NCBI GenBank assembly: GCA_010015655.1
Contig: ML976664.1
Location: forward strand, 474,011 to 538,010
Direction of reading: 5' to 3'
From: Bimuria novae-zelandiae CBS 107.79
Taxonomy: Eukaryota; Ascomycota; Dothideomycetes; Pleosporales; Didymosphaeriaceae
DNA length: 64,000 nt
Shown: positions 33,476 to 44,260 of the stretch, in pieces
How the letters are laid out: each line of letters begins with the position of its first letter
Position numbering within the stretch: the first letter of the stretch is position 1
Translations under genes and position numbers: made by a program
The notes under the pieces: generated by a model
Seen by the model: only the letters and a program-made list of their open reading frames with translations
Told to the model about the DNA's origin: nothing
The model's database searches: none

Positions 33476-34291
33476 TACTCTAACATTATCTTTACCTTTA
33501 TTATAAGTATAGGTAGGATTAATATACTAATTATAAAGACGTACTTAGTAAGTAATATAAGCTTTTAATTTATTATAATAGATATTAAGACCTCTTGCCC
33601 GTGTTTTATATATATATAATTATCTTTTATAATACTAATTTAGATCCTAGTCTTATCTATATTATAGGTATTTATATTTATAATTTTTAGGTATTAACGC
33701 GTCTCTTAAAGCTTTTTAAACTACTTAAGAAAGGTGTTTAATAATTATACTAGCTTATAATCTAATAAGATACCTAATTAAATGCTAATACGTAGCAGGT
33801 TATTAGTATTTTTTATATATTTTTATAAGTAATATATTTGCCTACTACTATATAATTTCCTTTATAATACTAAATCTAATAGTGTTAATCGCGTTATAAA
33901 AGCGTTTAAGGATAAGGTCTTGCTCTATAGAGAGTCTCTTATTTATAAGAGGGCGCGTTAACCTATTATTACCGCCTTATAGGGTGCGATAGACGCGCTG
34001 GCACAGGTGATTAATACCCTAATCTATAAGGTATGCGGCGACGTTGGGTCGCGTCAACATGCGTAGCTCCGCAACGGCGTCGCTAACACTCTAACACTCG
34101 CGAGTGTACTAGGATACCTTGTTCTTGACTTTAGGCATTTTATTGTGCGTAAATTGGGCGTGATTTAACGTTGTGGGGAGGTGCTGCAGGTAGGTGGTGT
34201 TATTAAGCTAGTATTATCGTTGAGCGTGTGGGACCGTGCGTAGCACGGCCTTTCTTGGAGAGAAATCGAACTCGACTGTTTGGGCCGGGTA

Positions 34292-34824
34292 ATTGAAGAA
34301 TTTATGCGCTGTTGAATCGTTAGCGGCTTTCCTGGTTGTCGGTTTTCAGCTAGCGCTATCTTAGCGCCGGGCGAAGAACTTGCCCCCTGCAAGCCTCGAC
34401 TTCTGAGATTGATGGGAGTTGCGCCACCGCTGAGCGTGCGGGACAAGACTTGCCAAGGGAGCTTGGCTGCTTGTATTCCCGTATGCGTTTATGTCCGCTA
34501 TATTCAACACCATGGAAGGCCTGATAGCGAGCTGGCAATGTTTTTCGCTCGACCAAAACATTTGCAATGGATAGTGTTCACATTGTGGAAAATAAGCGAA
34601 CGACTGGTGGAAGATAATTAGCCGGCGCTGCTGGAAGTGCGGGTTTAGCGGAAGACCGGATGTGGAGAGTTGGGGCAAGTGCTCTTCTCCAGTTGGTCCT
34701 CCATATGCCGGCTCTGGGGTAAAAATGGCAGTTAGGGCAAGACTTACGACTATGTAAAGAGACATGCTGAGCGCTGCTTTCTTGCTCACTCAGGTCGTCC
34801 AAAGATCCTCCAACTTGTGTCAAG
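34292..34824. other. Intergenic, promoter region of the sugar transporter
   Basis: Normal composition resumes right after the transposon nest. The transporter promoter must lie here, within about 530 bp of the element end. Confidence 0.5.
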
Positions 34825-36471
34825 ATGCCTTCGAAATTTTTCAAGAATCGCAGGGTGTACATGCTCACTAGTGTCGCCTACATGGGCTCGCTGCTCTTTG
34901 GTGAGTATGACGTGATGGCCTTTTGAATTTAAACTGACTCCTGCAGGCTACGACACTGGAGTGATGGGCAGTGTTCTTGCGCTGAAGTCCTTCAAACGAG
35001 ACTTTGGTCTTCCCACGGAGTCGTCCGGCTTCGCCAATTCCAAAAATGCCTCCATCTCATCCAACGTCGTGTCACTCTTGACGGCCGGATGTTTCTTTGG
35101 TGCCATCGCCGCCTCGTACCTGAATGAGCGCTTCGGTCGTCGCTACTCACTTATGTTCTTCTCGGTCATCTTCCTTATCGGTGCAGCACTGCAAACGGGA
35201 GCGCACCATGAGATCGGACTCATCTATGGCGCACGCGTCATAGCCGGATTGGGTATTGGTGGGATGTCATCCATCACTCCAGTCTTTGTCTCCGAGAATG
35301 CGCCTCCAGAAGTTCGTGGACGTATCGCAGGACTGTTCCAAGAATTCTTGGTGATTGGATCTACCTTCGCATACTGGCTAGGCTATGGCGTGTCTCTTCG
35401 CATGCCTTCCTCTACCAAGCAATGGAGGGTGCCGGTGGCGATCCAGTTGATTCCCGGAGGCATTATGCTTGTCGGCCTCATCTTCCTGAAAGAGTCTCCG
35501 CGCTGGTTGATGAGGCAGGGGCGACACAGTGAAGCCGTTACGTCTCTAGCTTACATCCGATGCGAGGCTGTGGACCACCCAGATGTCGTGACCGAAGTCG
35601 CCGAGATCCGCGCCGCCATTGAAGAGGAGTTGAATGCGACTGAGGGCGTCACCTGGCGCGAATGTCTCTTGCCCGGGAACCGCTACCGCTTCATGACTGG
35701 TTTTGTAATGATGTTCTGGCAACAGTTTAGCGGAACAAATAGGTTGGTCATCCTGGTTTCTTAAAACTGAATGAACATACTAACGTCGGATCCAGTATCG
35801 GATACTACGCCCCTCAAATTTTCCAAACTGTGGGCGTGTCAAAGAACAACGCCTCTCTTTTCGCTACCGGTGTATACGGAACTGTGAAGGTTGTGACCAC
35901 TGGTATCTTCCTTATCATCGGTATTGACTTCCTTGGTCGGAAGAAGTCTCTCATGTTCGGAGCTGCTTGGATGGCTTCCATGATGTTCATCATCGGAGCT
36001 GTACTGGCCATCAACCCGCCGGATCCCTCCTCAGGCGGTGTCTCCCAGGCTTCAATCGCAATGGTGGCCATGATCTACCTCTATGTTATCGGATACTCCG
36101 CATCCTGGGGCCCCGTGCCGTGGGTCTACCTGTCCGAAATCTTCCCCACTCGATTCCGTGCGTATGGTGTTGGTATGGGCGCAGCGACTCAATGGCTATT
36201 CAACTTCGTTATCACGAAGATCACGCCCGAGGCGATCAACCACATTGGATGGAAGACCTTCTTGATATTCGGTATCTTCTGCTTGTCAATGGGCATCTTT
36301 GCATTCTTCTTCATCAAAGAAACGAAGGGCCTCTCCCTCGAGGATATAGATCTCATTTTTGGCGATGTGACGGCGGAGCAACGAGCGCAGGATGTAGAAC
36401 GAAGCATAGCGATAGAAAACAAGAAGATAGAGCTCGAGCAAAGGGAGGAGGTACCTAAGGCGGATAAGTAA
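34825..36471 (+). CDS. MFS sugar transporter
   Basis: Exons 34825-34900, 34947-35742 and 35796-36471, in frame, 515 aa. The first splice restores LLFGYDTGVMGSVL and the second restores SGTNSIGYYAPQIF (donor GTTGGT, unusual but GT). Sugar-porter motifs: NERFGRRYSLMF after TM2, GARVIAGLGIGGMSSITPVF with PPEVRGRIAG, LKESPRWLMRQGR before the cytoplasmic loop, FLGRKKSL after TM8, and WVYLSEIFPTRFRAYG in the C-terminal half, ending with ETKGLSLEDIDLIFG. Twelve membrane segments are expected in the plasma membrane. It resembles fungal quinate or hexose permeases. The substrate is not predictable from this. Confidence 0.93.
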
Positions 36472-37122
36472 ACCCATTAGACGGTTCCACATAGATATCA
36501 AAAAGGATCATTGGTTCGATGTAGCTAGCTTAGGAATGAGAAGTGGTCCTGAATGAGCAGATTGGCTACCAATTTCCAAAAGCAGCAAGTGCGACATCGG
36601 CAAGGACGTGCGCCTACCAGTAATTGGCAACCACGACCAGGATCGTGGTCTTTGTTATAGAGTGCATATGTATGGTGATATCCGATGACTAAGAGCGAGC
36701 TGTATGCAGCCAGGTCGCGCGGGCGTGAATTGCTGCAAGTCTTGGCAGGAGTAATCAGCGCCACGAAGTGCTGGCGTACCAAAAGCCAACCTTGGAAAGT
36801 TTCTAACTACTACATACTTAGATATTTGGCTATTTAGAACATATCGCTTGTTGCGTCTCCTGGAAATCAAAGCCATGCTAGCGACGGATAAAGTAAGCAC
36901 ACATCTTCTAAGATCATGCCTAGGTGGGGTGCATACATCACTTGATTTTGTTGACGCCAAACAGCTTCTGGCCTTAGCATGAAGAGCTAACCTTGGAACG
37001 ATAATTTAGCGAGCAAAAGCTCCTGCATTAAGTAGATTACGGACTAAGGAGATATGTTCTCTAGAAGTTTTGTACATTACACCGTAGGGCTTCCCGTAAT
37101 TGAAGCCAAAATCTGACGACTG
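36472..37122. other. Intergenic, no gene seen
   Basis: Convergent 3' region between the transporter and the small Cys-containing gene. No motif was recognised. Confidence 0.55.
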
Positions 37123-37644
37123 TCACATGGGCTTGCAATGCTGAGCATGGTGTTCGTTAAAGATGATGTCCCTGTTGGTCCCGCACACTGTTCTTGACCC
37201 TTCAGCACCATCAGACATCTCCTTTCCGCTGGAGTATCCCTTATATCCGGGCTCCCAATAGTCACTGCTGAAGTTCCATTTCAGTCTGCTCGCGTTCTGG
37301 GACTGTAGTATGGGTCGCACCCACATCGCGAGGGTGGTTGAAATCCTTTTAGTCTATCGTACCGCATCCTTCTTGATGCGAGGCTCAATCCAGAACGCCG
37401 CGTCAGTCCATTGAAAGCCACGCCGCAATTCCAACGATCGAGGCATCCAACAGGCTTGATAGTCTCTGTCCAAGATCTTTGCCATTGCCACACACGGAAA
37501 TCGACCGTCGACGCAGGAGTCGCACGCTTGACCCGGGGCAGTGCGGTATTCCGAACCCGGCTCCGATTCTTGACATGGCTGATGACACACATGTTGCGTT
37601 TGTGCTTGGGTTTGGGTTGCGGGTGATGTTACGCCAGATGGCAT
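37123..37644 (-). CDS. Small Cys-containing protein of unknown function (tentative)
   Basis: Exons 37644-37363 and 37302-37123 with a 60-nt GTACGA...ACAG intron in phase 0, 153 aa. The N-terminus is polar (MPSGVTSPATQTQAQTQ). Cysteines then occur in HVCHQPCQ, ACDSCVDGRFPC, YQACWMPRS, TVCGTNRD and HHAQHCKPM, with aromatic-rich segments WTDAAFWIEP and FSSDYWEPGYKGYSSG. No signal peptide is visible at this start. A missing upstream exon could supply one, which would make this an effector-like secreted protein. The model rests on an in-frame splice and coherent composition only, and no family was recognised. Confidence 0.45.
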
Positions 37645-37914
37645 GGTAGGAGTTCGCGGAAATCGTCGCTGTGAAAACCTCTAAAAGACTTTCCTGCGTT
37701 ACCGGCGGAAGAGAGGAGAAAGGTCTTCAGTCTCCATGGTGTGCATCGCCCTCGTTTGGAACCCATATCAGATGCACCATAGGGTTGGTACATTGTATAT
37801 CTTTCCCACCTTTCTTGGTTCTCAGAGGCCCATGGAAGTTAATTTGTATCGGCTCCAGTGCCAGTTGTTGTTGCGTTCCAGCTTCTAGATCGCGATCTGG
37901 GACTGTAGTATGGG
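37292..37914. repeat. Direct repeat pair of about 23 bp exactly 600 bp apart
   Basis: tctgggactgtagtatggg occurs at 37296-37314 and 37896-37914. The match extends a few bases left (cgcg) with one mismatch. The first copy spans the 3' splice site of the small Cys-containing gene, so the second may mark a decayed duplicate of that gene. Confidence 0.7.
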
Positions 37915-38930
37915 CGGAAACTTATCACTCTCTTCTGGCAGTTGAACCGTGAAGGATCGAGCCGCCGCAGAGCCTCTTCTGGCGACAGGCGATTGGGCGG
38001 GGGTGGAAATTTCGGTCCTGGAGGACGCAGAGAGACCAGCGACCGTTTCGGCGGGGGCGTCTAGCCATCATGTCAGTGTATGTTCTCATAGGTATCGTCT
38101 TGATAACTCTGCGTGCATCGCACTCACCTTTTTCGACGTTGGCGGACGCTTCCCGTGCGGGACGATGCGCACCGCGGGCAGCTGTCGTTGTAGCGGAAGT
38201 AATGGGCTGTTGCTGAGGCAGAAGAGAGAAGTGAGAAAATGTTTCAGTGGGCGCGAGGGCGCGCCGTCGTTCTTGTGTGCGATAAGGTTGTTGGGGCAGG
38301 AGCAACACAGCTCGCCGCGGGTAGGCGCTTTCCATCTCCAGTAGCCGCTGCTCGTTCGAATATCACACCTCGTTACCACTACTTAGGTACAAGACAATCT
38401 AAAAAGCCAGGGTTCATCTGCAGTCCGAAGGCCAGGACCGCCTTCCAGGCGGATAAACGGATCAGGCCTTCATGAACTGACTAGACGCCTTCTGGAAAAG
38501 CTATCAACGTCCGCGACCCGCAGCCGAGTCGTCGCGATACGGAACTTGGTATGTTCTCTACAACATCTAATGAAGTGCTAGGGGCTCCCTCTGCTTGCGC
38601 GCTGTCTTCTAAACTAGATGGCGGGGAAGCATTTACAATCCAAAGTCGCGATGACGTCATCACGTCATCTAAGAACATCCTTTCCGTCATCTTGACTGCC
38701 CATGACTGGCGGCCGTCACTGCTTTCTCATTAGGTATTTATAGATTTCTGATTATTCAAATATCTTCGAAGTGAGAGACGCATGTAGCTCAGCGTTTTTA
38801 CAGGATAAATTTCCCTTCACTTGGCCGGCAACTTACGAATTGTCCTTAAGTATTCACGTAGTTGAGTGAGACCAAGTCTCAGCAAGAGACCCTCAATTGC
38901 TCAATACCGAGCGACAGTCAACGCTACATA
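37645..38930. other. Intergenic, divergent promoters, no gene seen
   Basis: About 1.3 kb between the small Cys-containing gene (minus) and the metallo-beta-lactamase-fold gene (plus). Only short frames without similarity are present. Confidence 0.5.
38652..38659. promoter_or_regulatory. CRE-like palindrome TGACGTCA
   Basis: A perfect 8-bp ATF/CREB consensus lies about 270 bp upstream of the hydrolase start, followed by a second ACGTCA half site (38662-38667). It could bind a bZIP factor. A chance match cannot be excluded. Confidence 0.3.
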
Positions 38931-40061
38931 ATGGCCACTTCATCCCCAAGTCTCCCCTGGCATCACATACCCGCTGCACCAAGTGGCACAACTTGCAATG
39001 TCCATCTCCTCCAAGCCGGTGGCCTCGAAATCCCCTATGATCTTACATTGCTTCCCGGACCAAATGAGAACAGCCACACCCTCGACCCGCACTACGACAA
39101 CTCAACCAGTAAGCGGTTTTACGTCCCCGACTACTGTTTCATCGAACACCTGCCGACTGGAAACCACTACATCTTCGATCTCGGCATGCGGAAAGACCTC
39201 GAAAACCTACCCCCCCCCACCATCGTCAAGGGCGCCTTGCCAATCTTTCCCGCGTTTCCCAAGAGTCCGGCAGACATATTGAAAGAGCATGGGGGTGAAG
39301 AACAGCAGCCGGAAAATGTCAAGACTGTACTGTTTTCGCATGTGCACTTCGACCATGTGGGTGATGGTGGAAAAGCCGGATTCGTAAACGCGGAGTTGTG
39401 GGTTGGGCCAACATGTTGCACGTATGCGAGACCTGGGTACCCAGACTCGGAATCCGCACCTGTTCTTTCTGCCAATTTCCCTACGGATGGGAGTCGCAAT
39501 ACCATAGAACCGTTCATCAGCGACACCCGGTTGGAAAAGGACGGAGACAGCAGGGTAGGCAAGGTCGTGCAAGGGAAGAAAGAAGGTAAGTATGAGGCCG
39601 TGGAGTTGAAGGATGTAGGCGACGAAGGTTGGATCAGTTTGGGAGCTTTCGATCGTGCTTTCGATGTCTTCGGTGATGGGTCGCTGTATTTGGTGGATGC
39701 ACCAGGGCATTCGCCAGGCCATCAGATGCTGCTCGTGCGAGTGACCTCAGTCTCCTCATCCTCCTCAAACGAAGACAGCTTTGTGCTTCTGGCGGGCGAC
39801 TGCTATCACCATCCCGACCTTCTCAAGAACCCTGATCTCACAGCACGCCCACCGTACGCGCCAGGCTCGATGCACTCGGATCCCGAGGTAGCGGTCGATA
39901 CCATGTGGCGTACGCGCGCCTTCGCACAGAAGGATAATGTATGGATCATGGGGGCGCACGACTTCAGTGTTGGCGAAGCACTGAGGAAGGGCGAGAAGGA
40001 AATCGAGGGCCTGGTGCTGATCAACGACTGGCAGGCAAAGAAGTGGAAGCCTCGTCCGTGA
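38931..40061 (+). CDS. Metallo-beta-lactamase-fold hydrolase
   Basis: Single exon of 376 aa from MATSSPSLPWHHIPAAP. The zinc-binding signature HVHFDHVGDGG sits at about residue 136. A later His is in DAPGHSPGHQM, the bridging Asp/His region is FVLLAGDCYHHPDLL, and the last His is in MGAHDFSVGEA. This arrangement is that of the fungal AHL-lactonase-like/glyoxalase-II-like branch of the superfamily, which hydrolyses lactones or thioesters. No signal peptide, so probably cytosolic. The in-frame extension upstream of the chosen ATG has no Met. The substrate is unknown. Confidence 0.9.
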   Translation: MATSSPSLPWHHIPAAPSGTTCNVHLLQAGGLEIPYDLTLLPGPNENSHTLDPHYDNSTSKRFYVPDYCFIEHLPTGNHYIFDLGMRKDLENLPPPTIVKGALPIFPAFPKSPADILKEHGGEEQQPENVKTVLFSHVHFDHVGDGGKAGFVNAELWVGPTCCTYARPGYPDSESAPVLSANFPTDGSRNTIEPFISDTRLEKDGDSRVGKVVQGKKEGKYEAVELKDVGDEGWISLGAFDRAFDVFGDGSLYLVDAPGHSPGHQMLLVRVTSVSSSSSNEDSFVLLAGDCYHHPDLLKNPDLTARPPYAPGSMHSDPEVAVDTMWRTRAFAQKDNVWIMGAHDFSVGEALRKGEKEIEGLVLINDWQAKKWKPRP

Positions 40062-40780
40062 ACAATACTATTCCTTCTAGCAATCGATCATTAAAATCAT
40101 TGGGTAGCACATGCTACACACAGATGAAGATATTGCGCCGACAACGACTCCGCCATTGATGAACGGATGTCAACTCATGCCGATGGGTCCGTCGTCAACT
40201 GCCGTGTCGCATAATCTGTTCAGGTCGTTGAAAACAATAAAAGAAAAGCTTGACGCACGCACGGACTCTGAAGCCGAGCAATGACACAGTCCAAGACGTC
40301 TCAGCGCGATCCAGCCGCGCGCGACTCTCACCGTTTGAGTGGCTTCACGCATGAACCAACTTGCGTGATTCTTTCCTGCTCATATTCCAACATGACACAC
40401 GGTCGCCTACGCAATCCGCAGGCCGTTCCGCGGAGCAACGTCAGACCCGTGGTTCCGGACCTCGCATCACCAGTGTGTAGTGAAATCTCGAAGTTACTTT
40501 TTGCTCATGTTTTTGCTTCGTTTTCTACACGATGTGGTCGTATCTAATCTAGGTATCGTAGAGCGTGTCCGCCCCCGCAGCGCGGCTGCGCAGGACGGTG
40601 GGTACTAGGTGCTATGGCTATGATAAGGTAATAATACGCTATGCTAGAAGGACAATCCGAAAAGAACGCCTCCACCACCAGCCGTCGCCGAAACGGTGAG
40701 CGGCCATGAGAAATATGTACTAGTTGATGAAGCTGAAATGCGATGCCATGCAAGAATCCTCTTAATACCCAAGTCTTGGT
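40062..40780. other. Intergenic between convergent genes, no gene seen
   Basis: About 720 bp between the stop codons of the hydrolase (plus) and noxB (minus). Nothing recognisable. Confidence 0.55.
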
Positions 40781-42616
40781 CTAGAAATTCTCCTTGCCCC
40801 ATACGAAGTTGAAACCGGGTTCGGAGTACATGTTGCACTTGATGTGCAGGGTTGAGCCGAGGACTTTGGGCCCGCAGAAGAAGACACCGGCTTCCGCGGG
40901 CGCGTGGATCTTGCGGATGGACTTGAAGATCATGTCCCAGTTCGGGCGGCCGAAGTTGGTGGGTGCTCGCAGGCCGGTGATAGCGTCTTGTTCAGCGTTG
41001 GCGTCGTTGATCATAATGTTTGTTGCGTCGTCGGCTTTTATTTTAGCGGTGAGGTACTATGTGGTGATTAGCCTCCTGCTGTGCTTTCCTCGGTAGTGGT
41101 GAAGGGACTTACAGTGTGGATCTCAATATGGTCGTCAAGATCCTGCGCCTCGATAGCCAGCAGCAACGATCTGAACCACTCAAATGACCCAAAATCTCTG
41201 CAGATCCAGAAGAAGTAGACTTTCCGTAGGCGTGTGCGGCCCTGTGGGTAGTTCATCCGGTACCAGATACTCTTGAGGATGGATGCGAAAGGTGTGACAC
41301 CAATACCGGCACCGACCAGTACAGCGACTTCGAATTTGAACACGTCCTCGGAAGCGGAACCGAAAGGGCCGTCGATGTAAACTCGTGGAAGAATCTTGCG
41401 GAGTGCGACCTCGGTGGCTCCGTCTTTCTCACCCTTTTCACCCTTGCCCCTCTCAAGATTGCATCCAAGCGCCTTCCCAAGCGCACGTGTGAAGTCACCA
41501 ACCATACGGACGTGCACGGAGATGTAGTCCTCTTCGGGTGCGCTGGTGAGCGTGAAGGGATGGTATTGCCAGATAGAGACTTCTGGGCAGCACAGGAAAA
41601 TGTACTAGAAACGTTAGTTACCTGATACATAGCAGAAGCGCAATCCCTTACCTGACCAGCTTGCGTCTTTGTGTGCTCTTTTTTGATCTGGATTTCGCAG
41701 ACGTTGCTAGGATGCTGGATAACTTTGGACACATAGGTCTTATGGCGTCCACGGATTTCACGTGATGTTCTCTCAGCAAGATATGCGAATCCACCGTACA
41801 TCCAGTACTCCCAGAAGACACCAATGCCGTCGCAAAATGGCGCAAAATCGGGCTTGATCATGCAAAATGCTCCGTGGATGGACCAGAAAACGAAGAAGAT
41901 GATGAACAGGTGGTGCGTGTACCAAAATCGCTCAAACTGCGCTCGTCGATGCTTCTCGGCAGCGGTCCAGCACATGGCAGTTAACGCGATCAACATAACG
42001 TAGCCACTCCATCCGGGCCCGGTGGCAAGATTGGCAAGAAGGAAACCGATGAAGCCGAGTTTGTTGACCTGAGCGAAAACCCACAAGTTCCTCCAATGCG
42101 CAATGGTGTGCAGCCAGGAGAAGAAGAGGATAGACCATCCGACAAGCTTGTGAAAGGTGATATTCTTGTCAAAAGGAATGATGCCATTGAGTGGTGTTCG
42201 ACGCGCCATCGAGATTAGGTTCCTGCATACGGGGAACAGAATGAACGCCACGTCGACGTGTAACGTTAAGGCTGCTGAACGCGCAACAGGGAACGTGAAG
42301 CCGAACGTTGCCCGCGTGCCAATCGCATTATCCTTGAAGCCGTAATGTGCCATACCAAAGCCAAACACCATGAAATGTAAGATCACGAAGGTAAAGACAA
42401 AACTAAACTGGTTAGTGTATTGCCATGGAGCACCATCAACGCAACGTACAATCTCCGGTAGCCCTCATTGACCATCCACCTGTCGAACTTTTCTTTAAGG
42501 TAAAGCTCCCGTGGCTTCTCGTCCGACATCTCTCCAGACATGAGCATTCGCGTAAGTGGAGGCCATCTTGACCGTTCCCGGCCCGAAAGGCTATAGTTTG
42601 CGTATCCGTTGGACAT
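40781..42616 (-). CDS. noxB: NADPH oxidase NoxB
   Basis: Four exons, 42616-42450, 42402-41652, 41604-41113 and 41056-40781, in frame, 561 aa. It makes superoxide by passing electrons from NADPH through FAD and two hemes across the membrane. In fungi it is needed for sexual development, ascospore germination or penetration. Heme-ligand helices: [21 protein letters not shown] region (residues about 130-150) and [21 protein letters not shown] site: [17 protein letters not shown] site: [10 protein letters not shown] and [32 protein letters not shown], and the C-terminal FFCGPK with the invariant-type ending [10 protein letters not shown]. Segments such as [20 protein letters not shown] and [16 protein letters not shown] mark the NoxB rather than the NoxA clade. 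No EF-hands, so not NoxC. Confidence 0.94.
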
Positions 42617-43812
42617 GGTGAAGATGGAGGTGTGCGTGCGACAACTGCGAAATCCTTGAAATTAGGTCGCCCGAGTTCAGATCCTGCTGAATGTGGCCAA
42701 TAATAGGCAAAGTTCAAGAATGACCAAAATCTGCACGATGGTGAGCATGCGCCGTGACACGTCAGTACAGCTAGGGACTCACTAGCAGGTGTGCCCGCCC
42801 TGAAGAAGAGAAATGGTGATTGAGTCGGCCGGTTAAAGAGGCACCGGCATGAAAACGGAGGCTCTCCGAAGGGGAAACAATGGCTATAAGCACATGCACG
42901 ACTGGAAAGGCTTTGGAGCGGGTGGGTGGGGGGAGTTTGGGTCAGGATATCATTGCGGCGCGCTGTGGGCAACGGACAGGGACGCGTGGAGAAGGAACAA
43001 TGCTTAGCAAAACAGTAGCAGAAATCGAACGATTCTCACAGTTCGCAGGCCCAGCGCTGTGACAGGAGCTGGTACCTGGGCTATGAGAGCGTGTGGCAAA
43101 GGCGAGGTGCGGCGCTCAATGCGGCGTAAAACCAAGAGGCAGCCAATGAACGGCAGGAAGTGAGCACAAGTGGGCTAGCCTTGTGCCGAGGCTGGTGGGC
43201 TGAAACCAGTCAAGACATCCTTTTCTTTCTTGGCGGCGAATTTTGAGCGCTGGCTAAGAGCCTGGTGTCTGAGAGGTGTGTCAGGAGGCACGGTGAAACG
43301 AAGCGAGTCTGGCGTCGGCGCTTCGGGCCCTCGCACGCCGGCCCCAAACCTCTCCGACGTCTCGACTTTGACGACGAATTGTCGCCCCACCGTGAAGACC
43401 GATGAACAGTAATCCCTCGGACGAGACTGCTGCATGCGCTCAAACTTGTACGAACACCGGTGTAGTGGGACAAAATGTAGGAGGCCGCTGTCATCGCTTG
43501 AATGCCTAGTACGCCTAGCAAAAGATGACAGCGACCGACGTCTGAAGTCGACTTGGAGCGAACTTTAGAACCATGGAAGGCGCCTTTCCACGTGCCGGAT
43601 CTCGGTAAAACCATCATTGACATCTCTCTATTTAACATGACTCGTAGTTCGTATGTTTCTTATCGTCCACGTCCGAGTATTCCCGTGGGCACGTCCCTCC
43701 GACATCGTCCACAATATCAAACATCTGCAGTCTGGCCTCGCAAGCCGAGGCAGGGAAACCGATCTTCCAAACAATCGAAGAAACGCCGTGGTCCTAGAAC
43801 ACTGCCACGCGC
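42617..43812. other. Intergenic, noxB promoter side, no gene seen
   Basis: About 1.2 kb of normal composition. It must include the noxB promoter and the 3' flank of the broken dehydrogenase gene. Confidence 0.5.
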
Positions 43813-44260
43813 TCAATACATAGTGCAGCCTCCGCTGGCGGATATCGTCTGACCCGAAACCCATCGCGCACTGTCATCCGACAACCAGGCGACGATTTGT
43901 GCGATGTCATCGCTATGGAAAAAAGTCAGCATTGTCCTTGTTTTCTTTAACCGGAAACATAGGCCGATAGTGTTTGGCATGTTGCCCTGCAGTGGTAACG
44001 CCAGTACTTACATGGTGCCGTGCCGATGCTCGACTGGGGTCGTCTTAAGCTGTATCTCAACAGTTTCCTTCGTAACGTCGTCTAGCATCTCTGACAGGGC
44101 CAGGCGCAACTGCATTAACAGTATGACCTGCGTGTCCAAGTTCGGCCGCTTGCCCTCTCGTCAGACCTTCTAATGCTGCTTTGGACGAAGAATACTGTGA
44201 CGGCTCAGTATAGAAGCTTGGGCCACCCGCGTACGTGCGGCCTGTGCACGTGATCCACAC
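43813..44260 (-). pseudogene. C-terminal half of a short-chain dehydrogenase, cut by a transposon
   Basis: The minus strand reads YTEPSQYSSSKAALEGLTR (active-site YxxxK), ELGHAGHTVNAVAPGPV, then after a frame change near 44090 EMLDDVTKETVEIQLK, a GTAAGT...ATAG intron, and DDIAQIVAWLSDDSARW with the classic ending GQTISASGGCTMY to a stop at 43813-43815. The 5' end merges with the inverted repeat of the piggyBac-like element. The N-terminal half of a matching enzyme lies in the right order on the same strand beyond 55.5 kb. Family function is NAD(P)-dependent oxidoreductase. This fragment cannot be functional alone. Confidence 0.8.

Larger units (their letters stand above)
28019..34289. mobile_element. 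Older DNA element with 84-bp terminal inverted repeats, host of two nested transposons
   Basis: Inverted repeats at 28019-28102 and 34206-34289 match over 84 bp with only transition differences. TA dinucleotides flank both outer ends (28017-28018 and 34290-34291). Subtracting the two nested Fot1-like elements leaves about 2.57 kb. Each repeat contains a small palindrome (CCGTGCTACGCACGG). The interior is TpA-rich. I could not recognise a transposase in it. One decayed minus-strand frame of unknown identity is annotated separately. The superfamily is undetermined. The TA duplication suggests, but does not prove, a Tc1/mariner relative. Confidence 0.7.
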
